From Laetiporus sulphureus 93-53 (Eukaryota; Basidiomycota; Agaricomycetes; Polyporales; Laetiporaceae), in assembly GCF_001632365.1 (NCBI RefSeq), contig NW_024468572.1:90655-154654 (forward strand): a DNA stretch of 64,000 bases. The letters are read 5' to 3'. The position numbers and the translations under genes were made by a program. Positions within the stretch are counted from its first letter, which is position 1; every line of letters starts with the position of its first letter. This document shows positions 1-11,812 of the stretch, piece after piece. Under the pieces are notes generated by a model that saw only the letters and a program-made list of their open reading frames with translations, was not told where the DNA came from and did no database searches.

Positions 1-648
1 GGAGACGGGGGTGGAATGCCACGAATGACGCATGTGTGACCAGACGCGTCAGAACGCGCATACATACTCCAGCGCGTGACTGAGCGCATCTGCTGTTTTG
101 CTGGCTGTATGGCTGTATGTGTCTTGGATTAATCTGTACAACTCGCCGAAGCTCTCTGAACAATGACGGACATGCTTTATGAAATTCAGGGCCTTAACGT
201 GTCCCTCAAGTCCAGAAGAAATGGCCACCCGAGGCTCCGAAGATTCACCGCGGGTACGTGTCTAGTGTCATTCAACGAAAATGACGTCTATTATATGCTG
301 TTATACCGTCCAACCTCCAACCTCCGGATACAGATGATGTTAGTGCGAATCGTGATGAGTGTAGCGATCGTAACGTCGTCGTAGGCGCCGCCTATCCAAA
401 AAGAAAAGACAACCCAGCACCGAGCGGTGCGACCGCAACCTGGGGAAACAATAGCAGGGGGTCGCAGAATATGTTGAGAAAAATGCAGATGACAGGAAAA
501 CGATATCGTGAGTTCATGACCAGAAATGATGTATATGCGTTGTGGTGGTAGTGGTGAGGAGGCCGACAGAAAGGATGATGGAACGTCTGCGTGCGACTGG
601 CCGCACATAGGATGATGAACGATAAGATGAAGAGACAGACAGAGCTCT
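1..648. other. Intergenic, no gene recognised
   Basis: This is the 3' flank of the leftward-reading MFS gene and probably holds its 3' UTR. Short open frames exist on both strands, but none resembles a known protein and none has convincing splice signals. Confidence 0.5.
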
Positions 649-2572
649 TCATGCCTGATTGGCGGCGTCCGCCTGTGTCATCTCCTTGACGGGCGTTGGC
701 ATCGGCTTCGTCGGCGCATACTTTGACTTCTTCCTGATAATAGGCCCATACTTGAACAGCACGAACGGGATGGGCGCCATGAGCAGCGCGATGAATCCAA
801 GAAGAGTCGACGCCCAGCGCGAGTTGAGCCGCTCAAACATCTGCGTAGCGAACATCGGGAAGCCGGCGCCGAAGCACGACCGCACGACGGTAAGCGAAGC
901 GAGCGCGGACGCTGCGACGAAGAGGTACGCGTCGGCCACGTAGTTGAACAGCGCGAGGAAAATCCACACGATGCTCCATCCGAGCGGGTAGCCCGCGATG
1001 AGCGCCGCCCAGAGCGAAATGCTCGGGTACGACGTCCAGCCGAACCAGAAGAACGAGGCCATGAACATCGGCGCGGCAAACATCGCGACTTCGAGTCGTT
1101 TCTCGGGCGGCACGGGGTGCGGTGCGTGCTTTTTCTGCGAGCGCACGTACCGCGTGTTGAAGATGAGCGGGTACTACGTGAACACGTCTGTGCAGCCGCC
1201 CAGGAAGATCGGCAGGAACGTCAGACCGAAGATGCCCATGCTGAGGTGGTGCCCCTCCAAAAAGACGACGGGATACGCCTCGAACAGGAGGTACATGCAG
1301 CCGTACACGAACTGTGCACGACGTCAGCTGCCACGCAACAGAAAACGGGGTAGAAACGCACACACTCACACTCATGTACAAGGTGATGGCCATCAACATA
1401 GGTTCCCGGAAGAGAATGACGAACGGCCTTGCGAGAACATGCTTGATATGCTGCCTGATCGTTTTCTTCTGCTTGTTCATCGGAGCCCAGTACCGGTCAT
1501 CCCCCGTCTCCTTGCGCAATCGCTCCGCCTTCCGTACCATGAGGACCGGCCTACACGATCACACATCAGTGACGGTGCTTCAGGAACGTGATGAGGACAT
1601 ACAGGAAGGTTTCCGGCAGCGTGAACACGATCAGGATCAGACAGGCGCCAGAAAAGAACGTCAGCAACCAATAAACCCATCGCCAGGAGACGCCCGAAAC
1701 GCTCATGAAGCCAGAGACGATCGGTCCGAGCGTCGGTCCCGCGAACGGTGCGAGGGTGAAGAAAGCCATGGCCTCTCCTCGCGTGCCCGCATCCCAGATA
1801 TCGGACAGCAGCGCACTGTGGTAGACAGTCAGGAATTAAAAGTATCAGTGATCATAGCTACCCACCCGCTGTTGGACAGTGGAGCTGCCGCAAAGGTACC
1901 ACCGAGGAAACGGAAGACCAGGATTGACGCGGTATTTCGCGAGAGCGCGCAGCCCACTTGGAAGCAGACGTAGATCACGAAGGTAATGATGAAAATTATC
2001 CGCCGCCCGAACTGCTCTGATAGAGGCCCCCACAGCAGAGGACCAACACAGTAGCCCGCAACAAAGAGAGCGATTGTCAATGTTGCCACTTCTTCGCTGA
2101 ACGTAAAGTAATCCATCATGTCATAGATGATTCCTTCCGGTATCGAACTCGCAAAGGTACTAAACGTGGACAAATGTTCAATGGCAATAGAAATAGATAT
2201 ATTTGAAACCATTGTTGCTCACGCATTCAGGACCAAAAACGCGCCAAGCATTGTCAGATACCACCGATACGGTCTTGACCAACTCCTTGGATGCTCAGGA
2301 TCGCCCTCGGGGATGGTGACCTCATAAAAATCCCATCCCTTTTCGCCCGGGTGAGGACCGTAGGCTTCGCGCACAAACTCTGATTGGACCTCACTCTCTG
2401 CAAGCGGCTCTTCTTCGTCTGAGTTGGCCGTGATTGTAGGCGAGTGCGAGTCAGCGACAGGCTCGCTCGAGCTGGACCCGGCCACGCCTTCTTCCTCAAC
2501 TCTTGGAAGGGCAGATGTCGGATTCGATCGAGTGGCCGCGATTGGGGACGAGGACTGGGATAGAGGCTGCAT
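649..2572 (-). CDS. MFS multidrug-efflux-type transporter with an in-frame stop (possible pseudogene)
   Basis: Major facilitator superfamily, resembling the fungal FLU1/TPO1 proton-antiport drug and polyamine exporters of the plasma membrane. Five exons: 2572-2223, 2159-1866, 1815-1603, 1550-1370 and 1311-649, with GT-AG introns of 50-63 bp and consistent phase, giving 566 codons. A Ser/Glu-rich cytosolic N-terminus is followed by PRSWSRPYRW and then hydrophobic segments. LNATFASSIPEGI, GPLSEQFGRR (the MFS motif-A region) and RFLGG are typical of the family. After the central loop (RKAERLRKETGDDRYW) the second half follows, with a basic tail. The sole lesion is a TAG at 1176-1174 (codon 392), between the segments ending GGCTDVFT and YPLIFNTRYVR; the frame is open on both sides. 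It may be a real nonsense mutation or a base error. The start is uncertain: an ATG at 2692 is in frame upstream, and a good intron-like stretch (gtaagt...atgcag) ends at 2569. Confidence 0.8.
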
Positions 2573-4159
2573 GGATATCGTAGTGAGGAAAGAGGAAGAG
2601 AAATACAACTTACAATGGGTCGCGAGACGAAACTCCACCGCTTGTTTTTGTAGCCAGTGCCTGGTGGACGCGGATGGATGGCCCGGCACCATATGATGGA
2701 AGCATAGTAGTCAGCATGGATGTGTAAAGGAGGCTAGCGTATCCACCAGATCATCTCGTCAATGTTACTCCGGTTAATTTCTTTGTCACGCACGTCTCAT
2801 CGGAGTTGAGAAGACGGTCCATGCTGCGTTTGTATTTCTCAAGGCAACCACTCTTCGAACTGTTCAGTAGCACTTGCGCATGCGGTCTTCCGCCGCCACG
2901 AAGCACCCTATCATCGCGAGCCCTTCGAGTAAAATCCGCGGTACGGGCATTGCCGATACATCATCAGGAAGCGCAACCGAGACCGTTCTGAAATTTCCAC
3001 ACCGATGACCGTGGAAAGAATATCTGCGGCCGTAGCGCTGACGCAAGCTCTGCTTGATGATCCGTCCGTGTCATCTTTGATATACTTACAAAGGCCGCAG
3101 CTTCTAGCCTTGCGAGGATCGCACTATTTTCGGTAACCGATACCACAGCGCCGCTGGCAAAGGCAACGCGTTGCTCTTTGTATCACAAGTCATGCGCATG
3201 TAACATATATCGTGGGATTCGTGGCTAATGGACCATACGAATATAGGGACGAGCCACTTACAAGTGCTGCGAGCATCGCAGCAATATGCGATGGCTGGCA
3301 AAAGATCGGCATCAGTGGGCGGGCGGCGACCTCATTGATGCAGAAACATATCTGAGTTTCACACCATTCAAGTTGCTCCCGCGGCAAGCGCACGCAGTTT
3401 TGCGACTCCCGCCATCGCAAGCATTACGTCCAAAATTCCTCATAAAATCCCGACGTCTCGAGAATCATTCAAAAGCCAAAGTAATAGGTCGATATATGAA
3501 CGGGAGAAAGACTCGTCACGGGCGCCGTTTGCATTAACGTCCCGATGATGCGCGACGACGTTGATGGGCGCCTGTCCACCTCAGCCACATATTAGCCACA
3601 TCGGTGCCGTGTGTCGTGCTAACTGATAGCAACAACGCTCTCTTCGTTGCTTCACTACTATTGGTACTGTGTTGTCGTATCAATTGCTGGCTGCAGTCCT
3701 AGAATCATCATCTATGCAATATCTTCCGGTTGAAATTAAATATCGAATTGCCAGTCCTCGGATCTTGGATCCCCGGCGACTCAAGCTTGAGTATCTCGCC
3801 AAGCACGTATCGGATTTCCTTCTTCACGGGCACTGGCGACCATTTAAAACCCCAGCGGCCATGCGCCTGGAATATGTGCCTGTATCGGGCTGAAGCCTAC
3901 TTTACGGTGCTACATATCAAAGTACTGTTGAGATCCTTTCTGCTTTCGGTACGTCGGTACGTTCATATCGTCATCACTCGTCCATATGCACACGGGCTGG
4001 CGGTTTACAAGACATAGATATTGTTCCTGCCACATGCAACCAAGACAACAGTACATAGGTATGACAACACATCTGGTATAGTTAGCGCTACAACGGATGA
4101 GACGAAAATAATCAAGAAATGACCGTCCGTTCAGTACAATCCGATACTAAGCCTCCCCG
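2573..4159. other. Intergenic, no gene recognised
   Basis: This lies between the 5' end of the MFS gene and the 3' end of the RhoGEF gene. All open frames are short (under 100 codons), none has family motifs, and I could not build a spliced model. It probably holds the MFS promoter and the RhoGEF 3' UTR. Confidence 0.4.
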
Positions 4160-7100
4160 CTATGAAGCTCTCGCAAACGACATTCCTGCCCTCCGCTGCC
4201 GCTGCACATCCCTGATCACCTGCTGGAACCTCAGACTCCACCATGCCCTCTCCTCCCTCTCTCTCTCCTGGCCCACCTCATCCCGTTTCTCCTGAAACTG
4301 CATCGATGGGCTCTTCGGAAGCGGCATCCCACAGCTCACGATGGACTTCATCGCCTGGAAGGTGTCCTGGTGCAGGTCGCTGTTGATATCTAAGCCAGAG
4401 CTTCCGCCAGACGAGGAAGCGTAAGAAAAGCCGGCGAACGAAAGCGCGTGCGTGGTGTGCTCTTGACTCTGATGGAGCGCCGCGAGCCAATATTGGAAAG
4501 ATTCCGGGTCTTCGTGTACGGTGGGGATGCTCACGGTGAGCTCGACGACGGGGACTGCTTGCGGGACGCTGCCAGTTCCCGCCTGGTCTGAGTTTAGCGG
4601 TAGGAGATCGAGGATCACGTTGCAGCTGTCTGATTATAACATTCATATCGTGCAATGTAGGAATGAGTAGATTGATCGTCACTTACTGGCATCCTCCTCC
4701 CGCTCCGTGACGTATAGGACCCTCGCTAACCCCACTTCCTCCAGCAACGCCCATTGATCCTCACACTCACCATCCTGCACCGCACCGCCCGTTCCTGCAT
4801 GTGCCGGAGTCATAAACACGACCAAGTCGTCAAACACCAACGCCTGCAACGGCACTACATCCTCGCGCGGCCTTCCAAACGCATCAGACGCCGGTGTCAG
4901 TGGCGTCGCCTTCGACGACTCCGCCGTACTACGCGACCACAATGACAGCGACGACGACGCGGACGAGCTGATCGACCCAGGCCGCGCCCGCCGGACGTGC
5001 CAGTCGTGAATCGCCGACGCCAGCCGCGACATGCGCTGCGGGTCATCTCGCGGCCGTCCTGGCTTCCGCCTCCCTCCATCAATAGGCTTGCCGTTGATCT
5101 GCAGGGTAGGAGTCACCGGCGGACTGGGCTCCCTGTATGCATGCGGCTTTTCGTTGGAGGGAATGCGATGCAGAACGCCATGGTGGAGGAGCCGCCGCTC
5201 CCGTTTTGCCAGGCGAGCAGATTGAGGGATGCCCACTATCCGCGAAAAGATGTCTTTCACGAAGTCGTATTCCTCTTCCCGGATTCGGACTTCCTCTAAG
5301 ACCTCGATCATTGTTCTGATGGAGGAGAGCAAGAAGACTGTCGGGAGGTGGTCGACATGGTGCTTTGGCGTGACGTCTAGGAGCCGCTGCTATCAGTCAG
5401 ATTATTGCACCTTTGATGCAGTATAATATCGAATACCTCGAAGGTCTCGGGATATGTCCCCAGTCTATTCACGGGCTCCTGGAGCAGGTCCTCCAAGGTA
5501 TGTCCGGACCACGCTTCTTCCTGCTGCCTCATCCGAACGTACTCCCCGAACTCATCCTGCGGATCGTCAATTCGCGTCGCCAACAACTCCTTCACCTCGT
5601 CTATCCTAGCGATGTATGGCTGATACACTTCCAATTTGGGCGCGATGGCAAGCAAATGTGCAGCAAATGCGTCGACGACCCCGCCCGTCTGCCAAGGCCT
5701 CGTCGCCGACTTCAGTACCCGCGCGACGCCGGCATGCAGGTTGACGATATCCTCGTACCAGTCAAATAGCCTGGAGATATCTGCTGGGACACCAGGAAGC
5801 CAGGACTTGGTGTCGTGGGATCGTAAAGGCAGGATGAACGATGCGACAACAGCGCGCGAATGCTTGACGAATGCTTTCTCTTCAATGAAGAGCTTGTATA
5901 TCACCTCTTGCCGCTGCACCTCCATCGGCCCATAGCGCGACAGGAGCGCATTGAAAGTCGACAGATTAAGCATAGATCGCCAAGATGCCTTTATACTCGG
6001 CTCTGCTTTAGCTCTTGGTGAGGGCTCCCGTTCTACACGACTAGAATGAGCCTGTTGAGGTTCTGAGCGCGACTGGCGACGGCGGATAGTGTCATAATCT
6101 TCACACTGTCTGATCCTGCTGCTGTGCGCACCAGGCTGGACGGAGGACCCAGCACTGCCATCGGCGAGGACCTCGAATAGCGTATGGGCACCTTGACTCA
6201 ATGCGTCCCTACCATTTTGCTCTTGCCAAATTTCACTAGTGCCAGAGAAATATCTGCTCATGCGTGGACGACTACCTGCCATCGAGTCGTCGCTGGCACT
6301 TCTTGATACGGAACCCCGACTGTCTGTAGTCTCCTCGGCCTCCTCTGAGCTTCCAGCGCCGTATGAGAGGGAACGAGGGATCCCGAATCCTTCTCTCTCC
6401 CGATCCGCTGCATTCTGACCCGCATATGAATCCAGCACGGACAGATCTGAGGAATCATCGCTCTGATGACTGAATTTTCCCGCAGCCACCTGTGGAGTCC
6501 TATCAGGTTCGATGTAACGCTTCGAGGTCCTTCTTGGTGAGGACTCTGTACGTGGACTGAGCTTCGGTGTCTGTCGCATGTCTGTCTGCGTTCGTCTCCT
6601 AGCATCGCTGGAGGCAGTATATGGAACCTCTATATTGTGATCGAAGGGCTGTGACCTTCGCCTCTGTCGCTCTGATGATACTACAGGTGCAGGAAGAGGA
6701 GAAGCAACGCGAGAAATTCTCTTGACAGACGCCTCCGTAGCCTCCTCATGACGTATGGAAGAACGATCTCCACGGTTGCGACCAGAAGAGGACGGGAGAG
6801 GTCCGGCTAGAGATTCTCGAGCCCATAAGTTTGTGGACGCTTGTTGACTGCTACATTCACCTTCGACCTCGTTCAAGCTCTCTTCGTCGCCTTCAGCCGA
6901 GTAGACAGACTCGTCGTCGTACCTACTTGACGTTCGGGAATATCGCTCCTCAACAATTGGAAGTAAGCTATGACCAGCATCGTCGACACCGTCAGGATGC
7001 AGTTCTTGCGAGACAGTGATGGCGATACCCTGCTCGTGGTAAGCACCGCTATCGCTCTGGCTGAGTACGCTCCTCCTGCCGTTCGCTGGATACGATTCAT

Positions 7101-8947
7101 AATCAACATGGAGGTTATGAACGATGCCCATCAATGCTTCTCGCTGCCTAGTTTTCTCCGTCTCTTCGCGGTGTTCTGAGAAGCTCCCACGTATTGTGTC
7201 GAATGCAGATGGAACTGTTTTGTATTGATCTGCAAGCGCTTCCTCTTCCGCAGGACTGTCTATTGCTGAGTCAGAGCCTCGAGATTCCTGATCGTCAGGC
7301 TCGTCGTAGACACTATGTTCGTCGCTTTCGTCGGTCTCTGTGCCGTACGGATTTTCTTCCTCGTTCGGATGTAAGTGAAAACCCAGACCTACAGGCATCT
7401 GCTGTGTCGCCGCCTGAGTCCTGTTGTAACGGTCGCGTAGTTGCATTGCGACTGACTGGCGCCCCAGATCCCGGAGTGCAGTGGACGCAGCACGGCCTCT
7501 TGATCCCGTTCCGTACGGTTGATGCATGCGCCGGCGGCCTCGATCGTCGTTCTCATTGTCAAAAATTTCATGCAGGCCTTGCGAACGGTGTGGCACGGAC
7601 GGTCGTGGAACATACGATATTGTCTTCTCTATGTCAGAGGTACTATCACTAGCTGAAGCAGACGTGTGGCTTGGCCGAGGAATGTTGGAGCGTGCCCTCA
7701 ACGGGGACTGTGTTGCAACGACTAACTTAGGCGTACCATGGGGGATTTTGGACCGCGGGGTCCCGGACGATAGCAAAGGCGCGACTAAATTAGGTTTAGC
7801 AATTGATTCACCATTTGGACGCGGTAGTAGACTTTTGGACTGTGTAGATGGCGCTGTTCGAGCTTCACTTTCGACTAGATTTTGAGGTCCACTACGACCT
7901 CGACCTCGGGTCTGATTTAAAGCCTATGTCATTCACATGCGATTCAGTAAAGCGACATCTTCATAAGAATAACATGCATACAGGCGAGTCGTGGCTATCT
8001 GGAACATTGATAGGATTTGACGGGCTATTCCATGGTCTCGCTTTCCTCAGAGACTGTCCGGGCGATCGTGCGGCATTGTCCGATGACTCGACTACCGTAG
8101 GCAAAAGAGAACGCTTGAAAGGAGTAGCTGAGAGAGCAGAAGAAGTTTTGGGAGGGCTGTGAGTACGACGACTCTCGCGAGGATATTGCGCCCGTTCTGT
8201 TCTCAATGGACCAGCAATGGCAGTAACGACGGATGAGGCCTGAGTGCGAGGCCTTGATGCCTGTGAGGGAGACCTATAATCCTCTACCGTTTGACGCATC
8301 CTGTAGGAATCTATTTCATGGCTAGGATCGAATGCACCAAAGGAGTCCACCGGAGTCCTGGAAGCCATGGTTGACCGTGAACCATGCAAATCGTCTAAGC
8401 CCTCTTCGAACCGGTTTGAAGGCGGCGGTGGATGGGTCATTCTATCGACTGTGTCCCTCAACGTCGGAATGAGTTGCATCTCCACCAGTGGAATGTCGAC
8501 CAGAGGACTTGGCATATCAGTATTCTGGCCTTTTTCCTGTTCTCGCTGACCAGATTTCGGTGTTGAACGGCCAAAAGAGCGCGACATCGGTCTACCCGGG
8601 CTCCGAGAAATCAGACGGCTCATGCGGTTCAGGTGAGAGCCAGGTGCCACCGGCGCAGATTGGTTGCCTTCAGAAGCAGGAAATTCCGTACGGCTTGGCG
8701 GTGCAGGAGACGTGAGTACACATGGAGATATCGTCTGTAGTAAAGATGACCCTGCTCGCTCCGGAGTGCTCGACACGGGACCGGGTGGTCTGGGTGATGG
8801 ATACTGTAAACCGGCAGCTGCAGCATAGTGCGAAGGAGGCAGAAACGCTGGAGTGCGAGATGCTGAGATCGTGAATGCAGGCGAGGAAGATACATTGGGA
8901 GCGGGAGAGCGAGATTTGCTCCTAAAACGAGATCGTGCCAGTGGCAT
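4160..8947 (-). CDS. Rho guanine-nucleotide exchange factor (DH-PH protein), about 1540 aa
   Basis: Activates Rho-family GTPases, and so is likely to act in cell polarity or wall signalling at the cortex. Four exons: 8947-7982, 7923-5437, 5386-4687 and 4629-4160. The ATG at 8947 is preceded by an in-frame TGA eight codons upstream. Residues 1 to about 980 are Ser/Pro/Arg-rich and low complexity (disordered, many possible phosphosites). The DH (RhoGEF) domain starts near residue 985 (SRYGPMEVQRQEVIYKLF, the usual CR1-like RQ-VIYELI-E) and includes LEDLLQEPVNRLGTYP. Exon 3 continues it with LLDVTPKHHVDHLPTVFLL. A PH-like region follows (about 1230-1480; QALVFDDLVVFMT, then the ELTVSIP and FQYWLAAL blocks), ending in a charged helix. 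The 5387-5436 intron was placed so that the DH helix spacing after RLGTYP matches the family; an acceptor 3 bp earlier would add one residue. Target GTPase unknown. Confidence 0.87.
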
Positions 8948-9498
8948 CAATGAAGACGAGATATTGGGTCAACACCGGCTTGAGTCGAGGTAGAGATACG
9001 AACATGTGTGACGGCGGTCGTCACAACATGATCGTCAAGATCATTCATAGCTTTGCAGATCTGACATATGTCAAGCATCAGAGAAGGCGAGTCTTGACAT
9101 GAAAGAGTCTATTCACGACTAATAGATTCAGCAGGAACTGTCGAGAGGCAGCTTTCTCGGTTGCAACACCAAATCGGTGCCCTCCTACCGCGACCGGACA
9201 GCATATGATGCTGTGTGAAAAATTAACAAGCATGCGAAAGAGCATTATTGAGCCCATTTTTCAGGACCAACGCCGAAGATTGATGAAGGTAGGACCTGTG
9301 GGGAACGGCATCACTCATGAAGCTTGAAGGTTGTGTGCAGCATTGGACGAACTTGAACGCCCGCCAAAACGAGTTAATCTTGCGGGAGATTGATCGTGAT
9401 CATGTGACCATTAATCGCCTTGTCTCTCACTTCGACGCAACTCGCGGCCTTCCACCAAATGTTTGGCACTGCTCATCGTAGCAAGGGGAAGAGGCGGA
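8948..9498. other. Divergent intergenic promoter region
   Basis: A 551-bp gap between the divergently transcribed RhoGEF gene (-) and F-box gene (+), so it should carry both promoters. I see no open frame of note and no clear TATA box at a useful distance from either ATG. Confidence 0.4.
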
Positions 9499-11211
9499 AT
9501 GGTTGATCTACACAGTCTTCCTGAAGAGCTTTTGACACTGATTCTAGAGGAACTGGACATGTTAGACGTATCATCATGCGCGCAGGTAGGCTTTGCTCGG
9601 AACCGTTGTCAGGACGCTCACGATAACCTACGCAGGTCTGCCATCGTTTCAGGCAAATCATACAGAGTTCCATGCGCATCCGTTACAAAATTGAGCTTCT
9701 ACTCTCCGACATGGTTGATGGAAGATTGCATGATCTGTCCACAGCAGAGAAACTTGACAAACTACGGGTGCATCAAGAGGGTTGGCGCGACATGAATCTC
9801 ACCTACACCTGGCCCGTTGAATGCGCTGAGGCGTCTTGGGCGTATTCCTCGGGCATGCTCGCACAGATATCTGAGAACGGCTCGCTCTCCATATACCAGA
9901 CACCCTCTAGAATTAGGGAGATACCAGAGCAACCGCCGAGCGTTCGAGTCGGCTTTGCCGAATTCTCTGTTTTCATGTTCGAGGTTGACTACGAGCAGGA
10001 CCTTGTTATTCTTGTTGAGGCTGTGCAAGTGTAGGTGCTGCGTCCATGCCACTTGCTATGCACAATGCTCACACTTTCACAGAAACACGGGTGACATTTA
10101 CCCCCGTCAACTGTCCAAGAACGCTCAACCGCATCGTGATGCTGCAGTGCCTCGTCTAAGCGCGCCACAATTTCCTGATGACTGCGTATGTTCACTCTAT
10201 GTTCACAAAGATTTGATCGGGTGGCTCGTCGTCGACTTCGATGAAGAGATCTCCAGTCTACAAGTGTGGAACTGGAGGACTGGAGTTCTCGTTTGGGTAA
10301 GTTGTATATGTTGGCATCGTTGATTGTAGCTGATGTGGGTCAAATATCAGCACCTATTTAGCCAATCGCCCCGGCCGTACGCCACATCCTTTGTCTTTCT
10401 GGACAGTCGGCATGTCATGTGTGCTCATCTTGATCGGCTGGTGGTATACGGGTTTGATCCCCACTGGCAGTCGGAAGTTTGCGGCACGCTAGATAAATTC
10501 GAATTCGCGATGGAGTTTCCCGTCCTCGCAGAAGGCGCGCGTACCCTGCGCGCAATGGTTTTCGCGCAGAACAATTCCGCCGTCCGGCCACATCCTTCAC
10601 TGCGAGTCCCCTTCCACACGCTCGATACCCATACGCTTCTTATGGTCATGATGGTCATCGGTCGGCCGCCCCCACATCAGAATGAATGTGCCACCTTCGT
10701 CATTTTCTTACCGGCATCAACTGTGTCATCGTACCTGCAACGAGCCGGCAATCACGCAACAGCCTATCCATGGACCGAGTGGGGACCAAAGAACACGCGC
10801 GCTATAGAGGTCATCTCGCAGCATGTAGACTGGTTCTCGGATGTACGAGGCTCGAAAGGCATGGTGGCATACATGGAGGATCCAGCAATGAAGGTACTCA
10901 CTGTCGACTTATATGAGTTCAACCAACGCGCTATACACCGGGACTGGAAACGGCTCTCCGAAGACGAGCGTACACGTACGACGGCGTTTCAAATGAAGTC
11001 GAGCATCATTGAAGCGCCTGAATACTTCCGAGACGCACTTGACACTTCTCTGCCGTATCGGCGAAGCCGCACGCGCATAACGACGATGTTTACGGGCCTT
11101 GAGGCGATGGAGCATGATTTGTTGATGGATGCGCTGCTCATTGAAGATGGTGTCATGGTGTTCGTGCGTACCACCGCATCTGATCCATGCCCTTGTATGC
11201 TCATGTTGTGA
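9499..11211 (+). CDS. F-box protein, 518 aa
   Basis: Probably a substrate-receptor subunit of an SCF (Skp1-cullin-F-box) ubiquitin ligase. Four exons: 9499-9585, 9636-10030, 10083-10296 and 10351-11211, joined by introns of 50-54 bp with GT-AG ends and consistent phase. The F-box lies at residues 5-45: LHSLPEELLTLILEEL, then DVSSCAQVCHRF, a good match to the LPxE/D-xxxxIxxxL-xxLxxC--VC--F consensus. The rest has the layout common in agaricomycete F-box families, with a motif RYKIELLLSDMVDG and repeated beta-like segments (VWNWRTGVLVW, PYATSFVFLDSRHV). There is no signal peptide or membrane segment. The first ATG in frame was taken as start. The target is unknown. Part of this protein's C-terminal region is matched by a relic at 36.2 kb. 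Confidence 0.85.
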
Positions 11212-11812
11212 TTTAATGTAGTCATCTGATACGCATTGTCAGTTCTACACCTTCTAACGAGCAATCATTCATCATCCACTTCTCGACACTCCATTCCTCT
11301 CCCTATTCACTGCAACGTGCCGAAGAGTCTCAGACGGTAATCGATCTTCATCGTCAAAACCCATCCCCATCCTCAGCTTTCCCTCGGATGCAGTGGCAAA
11401 ATCCTCACTCGACTCAAACATCCTGCCCTGCTCCTGCTCGCTGCCTATGATCAATACATCGGAGAATCCCTGCATGATCCCATCTGATGGTCCCTGGAGC
11501 AGGCTGATAAACATATGTTTCTGTATGTTGTTCGACCAAGCTAGCCGACCAATTATAAACGAACACATTTGATGAGAAGCGACTCTTGAGACTAAGACCA
11601 ACTTCTTGTCTCTTTCGACCGATATTCCTTGAACATCGCTCACGGACCTGCAAGCACCTTCATCGGCACGGAACATGGCGCGGATGCGTATAACCTCATA
11701 AAAATACGACGCGCTGAAGGCATGTAAGGATGTATCGAGCTTAGCTTACACCACGAGCGACGTTGTGCACTCAGAAATGTTATGGTACTACGAGCGTCCG
11801 TTCGCATGCCAC
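11212..11812. other. Intergenic, no gene recognised
   Basis: This lies between the convergent ends of the F-box gene (+) and the P450 pseudogene (-). A 134-codon open frame on the minus strand (11676-11272) matches no family I know and has no flanking splice logic; I treat it as chance. Confidence 0.35.

Noticed and set aside
11272..11676. 134-codon minus-strand frame after the P450 pseudogene
   Set aside because: It does not continue the P450, whose C-terminus ends near 11813, and has no motif.
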